A DNA stretch of 7,888 nt from RGIG3009 sp964433065 (GTDB taxonomy: Bacteria; Bacillota; Clostridia; Oscillospirales; Acutalibacteraceae): contig CAYSPZ010000072.1 of NCBI GenBank assembly GCA_964433065.1, positions 1 to 7,888 on the forward strand, read 5' to 3'. How positions within the stretch are numbered: the stretch's first letter is position 1; the number at the start of each line of letters is the position of its first letter. The notes under the pieces were generated by a model, which worked only from the letters and a program-made list of their open reading frames with translations, did not search any database and was not told the origin of the DNA. The position numbers were made by a program, and so were the translations under genes. Shown in pieces: positions 1-7,516 of the stretch.

Positions 1-552
1 GGTGGGGTTTTTCATACCGACCGGTACGTCCAGACCGCTCGCGGTCAGACGGTGTTGTTGGTTTTCCACCGAACGCGCACCCACCGCGACGTATGCCAGC
101 AGGTCGGACAGGTAACGGTGATTTTCGGGATATAACATTTCGTCCGCACAGGTGAACCCGTAATCTTTGAGCGCGCTCATATGCAGGTCACGGATAGACA
201 GAATCCCTTTTAACATATCGGGCGCTTCGTCGGGATCGGGTTGATGCAACATACCCTTATACCCTTCCCCCGTCGTGCGGGGTTTGTTGGTATAAATGCG
301 GGGAATGATCAAAATTTTGTCCTTGATCTGTTCCTGAATACGGCAAAGGCGGGAAATGTATTCCAAAACAGGTTCGCGATGATCGGCGGAACAAGGACCG
401 ATGATCAACAAAAATTTATCCGAACTGCCATCAAAAATAGCCTTGATGGCGGCATCGCGTTCGGCTTTCACCTGCGCCATTTGAGCGTCGACGGGATATT
501 CTTCCTTGACCAGTTTCGGGATGGGGAGTTTGCGATAAAATTCCATATTCAT
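1..552 (-). CDS. aroF: 3-deoxy-7-phosphoheptulonate (DAHP) synthase, class I AroF/G/H type, partial (C-terminus beyond window)
   Basis: This is the first enzyme of the shikimate pathway, condensing PEP and erythrose 4-phosphate to DAHP in the cytoplasm. Only the N-terminal 184 codons are present; the frame is still open at base 1, and family members have about 340-350 residues. Class I motifs are clear: IIGPCSADHRE (residues 50-60, with Cys54 the expected metal ligand), KPRTT (90-94, substrate phosphate binding), GARSVENQQHR (158-168) and VGMKNPT (178-184, with Lys181 in the PEP site). The N-terminal extension before the barrel resembles the feedback-regulated E. coli AroF/G/H group; no chorismate mutase domain precedes it. 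The ATG at 552 follows AAGGTG (567-562) by 9 bases, and a second ATG at 546 is possible. The gene starts 6 bases after the tyrA stop, so it is probably the eighth gene of the operon. Which amino acid inhibits it cannot be read from the visible part. The symbol is by family; aroG or aroH would be equally defensible. Confidence 0.93.
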   Translation of the reverse strand, partial: MNMEFYRKLPIPKLVKEEYPVDAQMAQVKAERDAAIKAIFDGSSDKFLLIIGPCSADHREPVLEYISRLCRIQEQIKDKILIIPRIYTNKPRTTGEGYKGMLHQPDPDEAPDMLKGILSIRDLHMSALKDYGFTCADEMLYPENHRYLSDLLAYVAVGARSVENQQHRLTASGLDVPVGMKNPT

Positions 553-558
553 AGCAGA

Positions 559-1419
559 TCACACCTTCTTGTTAAACTGACGGCGACGTTCGGTCGACAA
601 ACGCATCATCTCACGCATCGTTTCCCGATCGTCTTGTTGTATGCAGGTATATAACGCGTCAAACGTTTCGCGGTAGGCGTCCATCTCGCGAAGCAACGCT
701 TCTTTGTTAAGCAAAAACAGTTCGCTCCACATCTCGTCGTTAATGTTGGCGATACGGGTCAGATCGCGGAACGAGTCGCCCGTATACTGTACCAGATCGG
801 GATCGTCGTTGGCACACATCAGCGACACCGCAATGCAGTGGGTAAGTTGGGACAAAAACGCGATCATCGCATCGTGCTTTTCAGGAGACAGTACCGACAC
901 TTTCGCAAACCCCAATATTACACCGAGTTGTTTACACAATTCGATACCCTCGGGTGTGTTTGCTTCGGTCGGCACCACCAAGTAGTTGGCACCTTTAAAG
1001 ATGGCGTCGTCACTGTTTTCGATACCCGATACCTCTTTACCAGCCATCGGGTGAGCGGCGATGAATTCCACCTTATCGGGTAACATCGATTGGATCTCGT
1101 ATACCAGGCAACTTTTGACACCCGTGACATCGGTGATCACCGTGTTTTCCGAGAACAGGTGTCCGTGTTCGCGGATCCATTCCACAAAAACACGCGGATA
1201 TAAAGCGAAGATCACAATATCCGCCGCACCGATAAGGGTTGCATCCACTTCGGTAGTCCCCTCGTCGATCCATCCGCGCTCTTTGGCATACGCGATGGTA
1301 TCGGGATTACGGGTGATAGCCGTCACGGTATGTCCCTGCTTTTTGAGTGCGATAGCATAACTACCGCCAAGCAGACCCAAACCGACGATCAAAAAACGTT
1401 TTTTATTAATCAGCGTCAT
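559..1419 (-). CDS. tyrA: Prephenate (or arogenate) dehydrogenase, TyrA
   Basis: It oxidatively decarboxylates prephenate to 4-hydroxyphenylpyruvate (or arogenate to tyrosine), the branch step to tyrosine. The 286-residue protein has a Rossmann fold with GLGLLGGS at 13-20, DVTGVKS at 97-103, the catalytic-His motif HPMAGKE (His123), SQLTH (190-194) and SFRDLTR (216-222), whose Arg218 should bind the substrate carboxylate. It carries neither a chorismate mutase nor an ACT domain, so prephenate must come from the PheA mutase domain. After the second beta strand it reads TAITRNPD, with no acidic residue where NAD-specific enzymes usually have Asp, which hints at NADP use. The frame stays open to a TTG at 1428, but the AGGA at 1433-1430 is one base from that TTG and 10 bases from the ATG at 1419, so the ATG is chosen. 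It overlaps the end of aroA by 14 bases. Prephenate versus arogenate specificity is not decided here. Confidence 0.94.
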   Translation of the reverse strand: MTLINKKRFLIVGLGLLGGSYAIALKKQGHTVTAITRNPDTIAYAKERGWIDEGTTEVDATLIGAADIVIFALYPRVFVEWIREHGHLFSENTVITDVTGVKSCLVYEIQSMLPDKVEFIAAHPMAGKEVSGIENSDDAIFKGANYLVVPTEANTPEGIELCKQLGVILGFAKVSVLSPEKHDAMIAFLSQLTHCIAVSLMCANDDPDLVQYTGDSFRDLTRIANINDEMWSELFLLNKEALLREMDAYRETFDALYTCIQQDDRETMREMMRLSTERRRQFNKKV

Positions 1420-2617
1420 CTGTAACAAGTCCTATCTGCAGAGATTTCAATACTTCAAAAAAGTCGGGATAACTTTTGGACACCGCTTGCGCGCCGAGCA
1501 CGGTGCCGCCCGTGACGGTGCATAAAAGTGCCAGTGCCATCACGATACGGTGATCGTTATGACCGCAAAGCGCACGATCGGGACGGTGAAGTTCCCCTTT
1601 GTGTACCGTAACGGCATTTTCTTCTACCGTCACGGTAATACCGAACGCGGCAAGTTCGGTTGCCATCGCCGTCGCGCGGTCGCTTTCTTTAATGCGCAAA
1701 CGGGCGGTTCCTTCAAACCGTGTTCCCCCTTTTGCCGCCGCTACCGCGAAGCAAACGGGTGCGAGGTCGGGACAATCGGACAGATCAATGACGGCATTCC
1801 CGTCGGTGATCGTTTTAAACAGATCGCGATACACGCGATCGCCCTGTAACGTGTCGGGCGACAATCCCGTCACCGTCACGTTCCCGCCGAGCAGATTGAG
1901 CGCTTCCAAAAACGCGGCATTGGAGCAATCGCCCTCAACGGTATAGGTGCGATCCTGATACCGTGCGCCGCCGCTTATGTTGAATACCGACCCTTTTCGG
2001 TCGACCGCGACACCGAAATCCGCCATCGCACCTACCGTTAAATCAACGTACGAGGCACTCTCAAACGTATCGGTCACGGTGAGGGTACTGTCCCCTTCAA
2101 GCAACGAAAGGGCGAACAACAGACCGGTAATAAACTGACTGGAAATATTGCCCGCCACCGTGTAGTTGCCGCTTTGCAGACGACCGCATACCGTAACACG
2201 GTCCGTCCCCCTTATAAACTGTATGTGTTGGTCGGCGGCAATCTGTTCGTAGATACCGAGCGGACGTTCAAATAACCTGCTGCTGCCGTAAAGTGTAACG
2301 GGTTTCCCCGCCGCCATACAGATGGGGAGCAGAAAACGCAGGGTACTGCCGCTTTCGTTACAAAACAAGGTGGCATTATCGGGAATGTTTTCAAACGAAA
2401 AACCACCGAGAGTGACGATATCCCCCACCTGTTGTACGGTGACACCGAGTGCCTGTAAGCACCCGATCGTTGCCTCAATATCTTTTGAAAAGGCGAGCGA
2501 ACGAATGACCGAACGATCGGAAAACGCACCGCAAATGAGGGCGCGATGTGCCATACTTTTGGAGGGCGGCGCGGTCACGGTTCCCGTGGCGCGGGAGTCA
2601 AACAAGGTGACCTTCAT
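1406..2617 (-). CDS. aroA: 3-phosphoshikimate 1-carboxyvinyltransferase (EPSP synthase)
   Basis: It transfers the enolpyruvyl group of PEP to shikimate 3-phosphate, the sixth step of the pathway. The 403-residue protein is slightly shorter than the roughly 427 of E. coli. Two-domain EPSP synthase motifs appear in order: PPSKSMAHRA (17-26, Lys20), NESGSTLRF (87-95), SSRLFERP (112-119), ISSQF (158-162), GDCSNAAF (229-236), CPDLAP (282-287, with catalytic Asp284), RIKESDR (308-314, Glu311) and NDHR (354-357), then SKSYPDFF (380-387). In the PEP site, Phe95 sits where E. coli has Pro101 while the neighbouring Gly is kept. The frame is open upstream to 2692, but those 25 residues are low-complexity and translate the aroQ end. 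The ATG at 2617 has GGAGG at 2629-2625, 7 bases away, and gives the canonical N-terminus. Its start overlaps the aroQ stop as ATGA, implying coupled translation. Confidence 0.97.
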   Translation of the reverse strand: MKVTLFDSRATGTVTAPPSKSMAHRALICGAFSDRSVIRSLAFSKDIEATIGCLQALGVTVQQVGDIVTLGGFSFENIPDNATLFCNESGSTLRFLLPICMAAGKPVTLYGSSRLFERPLGIYEQIAADQHIQFIRGTDRVTVCGRLQSGNYTVAGNISSQFITGLLFALSLLEGDSTLTVTDTFESASYVDLTVGAMADFGVAVDRKGSVFNISGGARYQDRTYTVEGDCSNAAFLEALNLLGGNVTVTGLSPDTLQGDRVYRDLFKTITDGNAVIDLSDCPDLAPVCFAVAAAKGGTRFEGTARLRIKESDRATAMATELAAFGITVTVEENAVTVHKGELHRPDRALCGHNDHRIVMALALLCTVTGGTVLGAQAVSKSYPDFFEVLKSLQIGLVTDDAD

Positions 2618-3045
2618 CCTACCGCCTCCACCAATGCGTCCATTGCTTCCAGATACCCGTCGAACCCGTGTCCCGCGATGGTTTTCAGGCAATAGGAACG
2701 GATATAACTGATCTGCCGAAAATCTTCGCGTTTTGATACATCCGAGATATGCACCTCAACGGTCGGGATCCCCACCGCTTTTAACGCGTCCAGTATCGCA
2801 ACGCTGGTGTGTGTATATGCCGCGGGGTTAAACACGATTCCATCGACCTTCCCCATCGCTTGTTGTATTTTATCCACCAGACACCCTTCGTGGTTGGTTT
2901 GGTAGATCTCCACCTCAACGCCCAGTTGTTCGGCATGACCTTTAATACGGTCGCACAGGTCGTTGTACGTGTCGTTTCCGTAGACCGAGGGTTCACGAAT
3001 GCCTAACAGATTGAGGTTGGGACCGTTAAGAACCAGTAATTTCAT
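2614..3045 (-). CDS. aroQ: 3-dehydroquinate dehydratase, type II
   Basis: It removes water from 3-dehydroquinate to give 3-dehydroshikimate, the third pathway step; type II enzymes use trans elimination and form dodecamers. At 143 residues it has the usual length. Visible motifs are LNGPNLNLLGIREPSVYG (6-23, with the essential Arg17 and Tyr22 on the flexible loop), QTNHEG (49-54), NPAAYTHTS (73-81), EVHISD (97-102, with catalytic His99) and REDFRQIS (106-113, Arg110). The segment after the catalytic His reads SDVSKREDFRQIS rather than the common SNxHxREEFRHHS, so several non-catalytic contacts differ from textbook enzymes. The ATG at 3045 is preceded by GGAGG (3059-3055) with 9 bases of spacing. 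The gene begins 20 bases before the aroE-aroK stop, so its ribosome binding site lies inside the upstream gene. Its stop overlaps the aroA start. Confidence 0.97.
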   Translation of the reverse strand: MKLLVLNGPNLNLLGIREPSVYGNDTYNDLCDRIKGHAEQLGVEVEIYQTNHEGCLVDKIQQAMGKVDGIVFNPAAYTHTSVAILDALKAVGIPTVEVHISDVSKREDFRQISYIRSYCLKTIAGHGFDGYLEAMDALVEAVG

Positions 3046-4279
3046 TGCGAATATCCTCCAAGATCTCGTCTACCGCCTGTTGCGGTGTTGCGGGCGATAC
3101 GATGCGGCGGTCACACGCCGCGCAGTATAACGGGTATCGTTCACGGTATCGTGCCGCCAACGCATCGCGATCCGCCGACAACGGACGGTCGGCGGTGGCG
3201 GTCAGGGCTTCGAGCGGACGATCTAAGAAATACACCCGTCCGTTTCCTTTGAGTAACGACACGTTTTCGTGCCGTAAAACGGCACCGCCGCCGGTCGCGA
3301 TCACCACACCCTGTTGCATCGAAACCTCTTTGATGGCGGCGGATTCTTTATCGCGAAACACGTTTTCCCCCATCGTTTTGAAGATGTCGGCGATGGCTTG
3401 ACCTTCACGGTCGACAATATACTCGTCGGTATCCACGAAAGGCATTGAGCATTGCTTTGACAACGCTTTACCGACGGTGGTCTTACCACTTGACGGCATA
3501 CCCACCAACACGATGTTTTGCTTTTTGGAAACCAGTTCGTTATATACGCGGTCGATTGCCGTTTTCTCCACCGTTTGTCCGGTGAATTTTTCGGCGGCAA
3601 ACACCGCTTGTGCGACCAGCATATACAACCCGCCGGTTGCGGGAATTTTACGGGATACGGCATCGACGATCAGTTGTGAACGAAGTGGATTGTATACCGC
3701 GTCCGCCACCCCTTCGAGCGTATCAAATGGTGCAAGGTCGATGGCACTTTCCCCGACCTTCGGGTACATTCCGCACGGGGTGGTATTGAGGATGACCTGC
3801 GCGTCGGTATGTTGCGCGTATGCCGTTTCGTAGGTAATGCACCCGTCCTTGTCGGTACGGGATACGCGGTACACTTCACGGCAACCGAGCGACTGCGCGA
3901 CAGCAAGAGCCGTTTTGGACGTGCCGCCACTGCCGAGTACCAATACTTTTTTATCGGCAAGCACGATGCCTGCGTGCGCGAGCATCGCGCGCATACCCGC
4001 GTAATCGGTATTGTCACCGTACAGTTTCGCGTTGCGGTTGACGATGGTATTCACCGCGCCGATCTGTCGTGCAATATCGCTGATCTCGTCCAAGAACGGA
4101 ATGACCGCTTCTTTGTACGGAATGGTGACGTTGATCGCGCAGAAATCCCGCGCGGTCATAAAAGCGGATAATTGATCTTTTGGAATTTCTTTTAATTCAT
4201 ATTCATACGGGAACAGTCGGTTGTGGATCTCTTTGGAAAAACTGTGTCCCAACCGTTCCCCGATACATCCGTATTTCAT
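3026..4279 (-). CDS. aroE-aroK: Fused shikimate dehydrogenase (AroE) - shikimate kinase (AroK)
   Basis: One uninterrupted 417-residue protein carries two consecutive activities: NADPH-dependent reduction of 3-dehydroshikimate to shikimate, then ATP-dependent phosphorylation to shikimate 3-phosphate. AroE (about 1-250) shows GHSFSKEIHN (11-20, shikimate-binding Ser pair), NVTIPYK (50-56, catalytic Lys56), GAVNT (74-78), GDNTD (88-92, Asp92), the glycine loop GSGGTSKT (116-123), SRT (140-142, NADP phosphate), NTTPCGMYP (165-173) and GGLYMLVAQA (216-225). AroK (about 253-417) shows the P-loop GMPSSGKTT (260-268), DTDEY (283-287), FRDKES (308-313, Arg309), ATGGGAVLR (328-336) and the lid RPL (365-367). 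The joint reads YNELVSKKQNIVLVG, with almost no linker. The open frame extends to 4381, but the canonical N-terminus begins at the ATG at 4279. That ATG has only GGGGG 4 bases upstream and overlaps the aroC stop as ATGA, so expression probably relies on coupling. Confidence 0.96.
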   Translation of the reverse strand: MKYGCIGERLGHSFSKEIHNRLFPYEYELKEIPKDQLSAFMTARDFCAINVTIPYKEAVIPFLDEISDIARQIGAVNTIVNRNAKLYGDNTDYAGMRAMLAHAGIVLADKKVLVLGSGGTSKTALAVAQSLGCREVYRVSRTDKDGCITYETAYAQHTDAQVILNTTPCGMYPKVGESAIDLAPFDTLEGVADAVYNPLRSQLIVDAVSRKIPATGGLYMLVAQAVFAAEKFTGQTVEKTAIDRVYNELVSKKQNIVLVGMPSSGKTTVGKALSKQCSMPFVDTDEYIVDREGQAIADIFKTMGENVFRDKESAAIKEVSMQQGVVIATGGGAVLRHENVSLLKGNGRVYFLDRPLEALTATADRPLSADRDALAARYRERYPLYCAACDRRIVSPATPQQAVDEILEDIRNEITGS

Positions 4280-5370
4280 AGTTCCCCCAACCAATCGGTT
4301 CCAAAGCGGACGGCGAGCATATCGGCAACCGCAAGCGCGGTCATCGCCTCGATCACCACGCACGCACGATGCACGATACACGGGTCGTGACGACCGTGGG
4401 CGGTCAGTACACCGTTTTCACCGCTTTGCAGGTCGATCGTCTGTTGTTCCTGCCCGATGGTCGGTGTGGGACGGAACGCACAACGGAAGGTGATCGGCAT
4501 ACCGTTGGTGATACCGCCGTTGATACCGCCGCTGTGGTTGGTTTTGGTGCAGACGATGCCGTTTTCGGCATAGAACGGATCGTTGGCGGCAGAACCGGTC
4601 ATCTCCGCCAACGCGAAACCTGCGCCGAATTCCACACCTTTGACCGCCGGAACGGCAAATAACGCGTGGGACAGGACGCTTTCCATCGTATCAAACCACG
4701 GTTCCCCCACACCGGCAGGGATACCCGTGACCACCGTTTCGGTGACACCGCCGACGCTGTCAGCGTTTTGTTTCGCCGCACGAATCGCGTCCTGCATTGC
4801 CTGCCCTGCCGTATCGTCTAACACGGGAAACGCTTTGCCGCGCAACGCGCGGATATCGGTATTAACATCGTCAAACGAACGGTCAGCGACTCCGCCGCAA
4901 CGCGCAATATGCGTGGCGATGCAGATGCCTTTGCGTTCAAGCGCGGGTAACACAATACCCGCCGCGGCAACCAATGCCGCCGTGATACGGCCGCTGAAAT
5001 GACCGCCGCCGCGATAATCTTCAAAACCGTGATACTTACAATGCGCCGTATAATCGGCGTGGGACGGCCGTGCCAGCCGTTGCATCTGCGCATAGTCGGC
5101 GGAACGGGTGTCCCCGTTGGGAATCAGGATACAGAGCGGTGTACCGGTGGTCTTGCCCTCGAACACACCGCTTTGAATGACGAACGGGTCGCTTTCCTGA
5201 CGGGCGGTAGAGATATCCCCCGACGGACGACGGCGGGAAAGCAGTTCACGGATGCGGTCTTCATCCACCGTCATACCGGGTGCTAAACCGTCAATGACCG
5301 CGCCGATCGACGGGCCGTGGCTTTCGCCGAAAAGGGTAATACTGATTTGATTGCCAAACGTATTTTTCAT
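4276..5370 (-). CDS. aroC: Chorismate synthase
   Basis: It converts EPSP to chorismate by anti-1,4 elimination of phosphate, the last common step; the enzyme is a tetramer needing reduced FMN. The 364-residue length is typical of bacterial enzymes. Signature motifs are FGESHG (14-19, with catalytic His18), RRRPSGD (46-52), ARPSHADYT (100-108, with the second catalytic His104; Ser replaces the usual Gly), YRGGGHFSGR (119-128), KGVEFGAGF (244-252), NHSGGINGGITNG (278-290) and GRHDPCIVHRA (326-336). No separate flavin reductase domain is attached, so reduced FMN must come from elsewhere (monofunctional bacterial type). The ATG at 5370 is preceded by AGGTG at 5383-5379 with 8 bases of spacing and overlaps the aroB stop as ATGA. 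Its own stop overlaps the aroE-aroK start in the same way. Confidence 0.98.
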   Translation of the reverse strand: MKNTFGNQISITLFGESHGPSIGAVIDGLAPGMTVDEDRIRELLSRRRPSGDISTARQESDPFVIQSGVFEGKTTGTPLCILIPNGDTRSADYAQMQRLARPSHADYTAHCKYHGFEDYRGGGHFSGRITAALVAAAGIVLPALERKGICIATHIARCGGVADRSFDDVNTDIRALRGKAFPVLDDTAGQAMQDAIRAAKQNADSVGGVTETVVTGIPAGVGEPWFDTMESVLSHALFAVPAVKGVEFGAGFALAEMTGSAANDPFYAENGIVCTKTNHSGGINGGITNGMPITFRCAFRPTPTIGQEQQTIDLQSGENGVLTAHGRHDPCIVHRACVVIEAMTALAVADMLAVRFGTDWLGEL

Positions 5371-6386
5371 CGCGAAAGCACCTGCCTTATCTGTTGTTCA
5401 AACGCGGAAAACGGAAGAGATTGCATTTCAAAAGAACCCACTGCAGGGACGGTAACCACCGTAATGGTATCCCCTGCCGCCTTTTTGTCGTGTCGACACG
5501 CTTCGATCAGTGTATCGGCATCCTCGCAAAAGGTGGTGGGCAATCCCAATTTTTGGAGTACTGCCGTCGCACGTACGCGTACCGCGTCAGCGCACATCGG
5601 CAGCATACCGAGCGCCACGCATTCGCCGTGGTAATAAGTCTGCATTTCGTTGGCACTTTCGATCGCGTGTGCCAAGGTGTGTCCGAAATTGAGGATACGG
5701 CGCAAACCGCTTTCGTGCTCGTCGGTTTCCACGACGTAGCGTTTGATAAGCAACGATCGTTCGATCACCGTATCCAGCACCGACGGGTCCTGTACGTCGG
5801 CGGTCTCAAACAACGAAAACAGTTCGGCATCCGACGTGAGTGCCATCTTCACCGCTTCCGCCAACCCGTTTGCCAGTTGACGGGGCGGTAATGTGGATAA
5901 GGTTTCTGGGTCGATGATCACCCGCTTCGGCGGGTAAAACGCACCGACAATATTTTTGATACCGCCGAAATCGACCGCAGTCTTACCGCCGATCGACGAG
6001 TCTACCTGCGACAATACCGTTGTGGGAATGTTATAAAAATCAATACCGCGCATAAAGGTGGCGGCAACAAAGCCCGAAAGATCACCGACCACACCGCCGC
6101 CGACCGCAACCACGCAATCGGTACGGGTAAAGCCGTTTTCGAGTAATGCGCGTAACAGACGCTCATATGTGTGCAATTGTTTGGAAGATTCCCCTTGCGG
6201 GATGGTCACCACCGTCGCTTGTTTTGAAGCGGCGCGGACACATTCGGCATATTGCGGCGGGACACCGTCGTCGGTCACGACCAGTACGCGGCGGTCAAGA
6301 TTGAGCAACGACCCGACCGTCTGTAACGCGCCGCGTTGCAGTACGATATCGTAACTGCCTTGCGATGTTTTTACCGGTATTAACAT
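5367..6386 (-). CDS. aroB: 3-dehydroquinate synthase
   Basis: It cyclises DAHP to 3-dehydroquinate, the second pathway step, using NAD and a divalent metal. With this start the protein has 339 residues, near the short end of the family. Motifs are GGGVVGDLSGFVAAT (96-110, NAD binding), LSQVDSSIGGKT (125-136), NGLAEAVK (173-180, with metal ligand Glu177), NFGHTLAHAIE (233-243, His236) and HGECVALGM (253-261, His253). These give the expected Glu/His/His metal site. The second GH of the common NFGHTxGHA is AH here, a conservative change. The frame is open to 6455, but its first 23 residues overlap pheA and look unlike the family. The ATG at 6386 has GGGAGG at 6399-6394, 7 bases away, the best ribosome binding site in the operon. 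It lies in the 14-base gap after the pheA stop, so aroB can initiate independently. Confidence 0.97.
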   Translation of the reverse strand: MLIPVKTSQGSYDIVLQRGALQTVGSLLNLDRRVLVVTDDGVPPQYAECVRAASKQATVVTIPQGESSKQLHTYERLLRALLENGFTRTDCVVAVGGGVVGDLSGFVAATFMRGIDFYNIPTTVLSQVDSSIGGKTAVDFGGIKNIVGAFYPPKRVIIDPETLSTLPPRQLANGLAEAVKMALTSDAELFSLFETADVQDPSVLDTVIERSLLIKRYVVETDEHESGLRRILNFGHTLAHAIESANEMQTYYHGECVALGMLPMCADAVRVRATAVLQKLGLPTTFCEDADTLIEACRHDKKAAGDTITVVTVPAVGSFEMQSLPFSAFEQQIRQVLSR

Positions 6387-6400
6387 CCGTCTTCCTCCCG

Positions 6401-7489
6401 TTAAATATGGATTTCCTTTTCGAAACTGCCGAGAATCTTGATGGTACTGCAACATTTTTTCAGTTCGCGGAGCATCGTTTTGCCCTGTTCACCGTGAATG
6501 TTACCTTCGCCCTCGGCATAGAAATAATAGTCCCAGATGAGTTCTTTGGTGGGGCGGCTCTTTAACGCGCGAAGATTGAACCCGTGCTCACCGATCACCG
6601 ACACGGCACGACCGAGCGAACCTGCCACGTTCTTGACCGTGAACAACATAATGAAGTGTTTGTCGGCGGCGGACGGTGCTTTTTGCGCACGGGACAACAC
6701 CACGAACCGCGTGGTATTGGTACCGCTCTCGTTGATATGTCCTTCAATCTTTTTCAGTCCGAATTTTTGTCCCGCTTCCACACTGCCGATCGCCGCAATA
6801 TCGGTGCGTCCCCATTCGGCGACCTGTCGTGCGGCGATCGCGGTGTTGACCGCTTCGATCGGTTCGAAACCGTGTTCGCGGATATATGCCGCGCATTGTC
6901 CGAGTGCTTGGGGATGACTGATGACCTGACGAATGGTTTCCACCGACGCGCCTTCCACCGCAAGCAGGTTCTGGACCACCTCGATCTCATACACACCGGT
7001 GACAAACAACGGACCGAAGAACGAAAGATCCAGTACCTGTCCGACGTCACCGTTATGGCTGTTTTCGATCGGCAACAACGCACAATCGCAATCTCCGTTC
7101 ACCACCGCGTCGTAGGCGGCTTTGAAATCGGGACACGCGATCGGCGATGCATCGGGAAAGATGCGTTCGGCGGCGATGTTGGCGAATGCACCTTCGACAC
7201 CGCTGTATGCAACGCGCATCCCGTCCAGTAACCGATGTTGCAGATTCTTGGAAAGACCGATAGTGTATTGCAGGAAATTGATGTAATAGGATCGGTAATC
7301 CTCATCGGTGATCAGTTTCGCGTTGCGTTTTAAGATCTCCGCTTCCCTGCCGAAATCGTCCACCGGTAACCCGTGTTGCTTTTTATAGTCGGCAACCAAC
7401 CGCGCGGCATCCATACGGCGTTCAAACAGCCGTGCCATTTCCACGTCGGTTTCATTGATAATCTGTCGTGCTTTTTCCAGTTGTGTCAT
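6401..7489 (-). CDS. pheA: Bifunctional chorismate mutase / prephenate dehydratase (P-protein) with ACT domain
   Basis: It converts chorismate to prephenate and then to phenylpyruvate, the committed route to phenylalanine. The 362-residue protein has three parts. The AroQ-type mutase (1-90) keeps the E. coli active-site set as Arg8, Arg25, Lys36, Asp45, Arg48 and Glu49. The dehydratase (about 92-270) shows GVEGAFANIAA (97-107), LLPIENSHNGDVGQVLDL (138-155), HPQALGQC (192-199), AAIGS (232-236) and the catalytic TTRF (259-262). The ACT domain (about 278-362) has NVAGSLGRAV (287-296) and KSRP (310-313), matching the GALV and ESRP Phe-binding motifs, so feedback inhibition by Phe is expected. This is the only mutase domain in the window and must also feed TyrA. 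The frame opens at 7531, but the ATG at 7489, with GGGAGA at 7503-7498 (8 bases), gives a normal N-terminus. It is the first structural gene after the attenuator. Confidence 0.96.
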   Translation of the reverse strand: MTQLEKARQIINETDVEMARLFERRMDAARLVADYKKQHGLPVDDFGREAEILKRNAKLITDEDYRSYYINFLQYTIGLSKNLQHRLLDGMRVAYSGVEGAFANIAAERIFPDASPIACPDFKAAYDAVVNGDCDCALLPIENSHNGDVGQVLDLSFFGPLFVTGVYEIEVVQNLLAVEGASVETIRQVISHPQALGQCAAYIREHGFEPIEAVNTAIAARQVAEWGRTDIAAIGSVEAGQKFGLKKIEGHINESGTNTTRFVVLSRAQKAPSAADKHFIMLFTVKNVAGSLGRAVSVIGEHGFNLRALKSRPTKELIWDYYFYAEGEGNIHGEQGKTMLRELKKCCSTIKILGSFEKEIHI

Positions 7490-7516
7490 ACTGCATCTCT
7501 CCCAAATAAGAACCCG

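Noticed and set aside
241..654. A 137-codon plus-strand open frame over the DAHP synthase/tyrA junction
   Set aside because: It spans the antisense of two genuine genes and their junction, and resembles no family.
2618..2692. A 25-residue N-terminal extension of aroA
   Set aside because: It is the out-of-frame end of aroQ; the GGAGG site and conserved N-terminus fix the start at 2617.
4280..4381. A 34-residue N-terminal extension of the aroE-aroK frame
   Set aside because: It merely translates the end of aroC in another frame; the canonical AroE N-terminus starts at 4279.
5394..5891. A 165-codon plus-strand open frame opposite aroB
   Set aside because: Antisense shadow of a well-conserved gene with no recognisable domain.
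6387..6455. A 23-residue N-terminal extension of aroB
   Set aside because: It overlaps the pheA C-terminus; the strong ribosome binding site at 6399-6394 points to the ATG at 6386.
6584..7231. A 215-codon plus-strand open frame opposite pheA
   Set aside because: It lies entirely antisense to the strongly conserved pheA, is rich in His, Arg and Asp as mirror frames usually are, and has no family motif.
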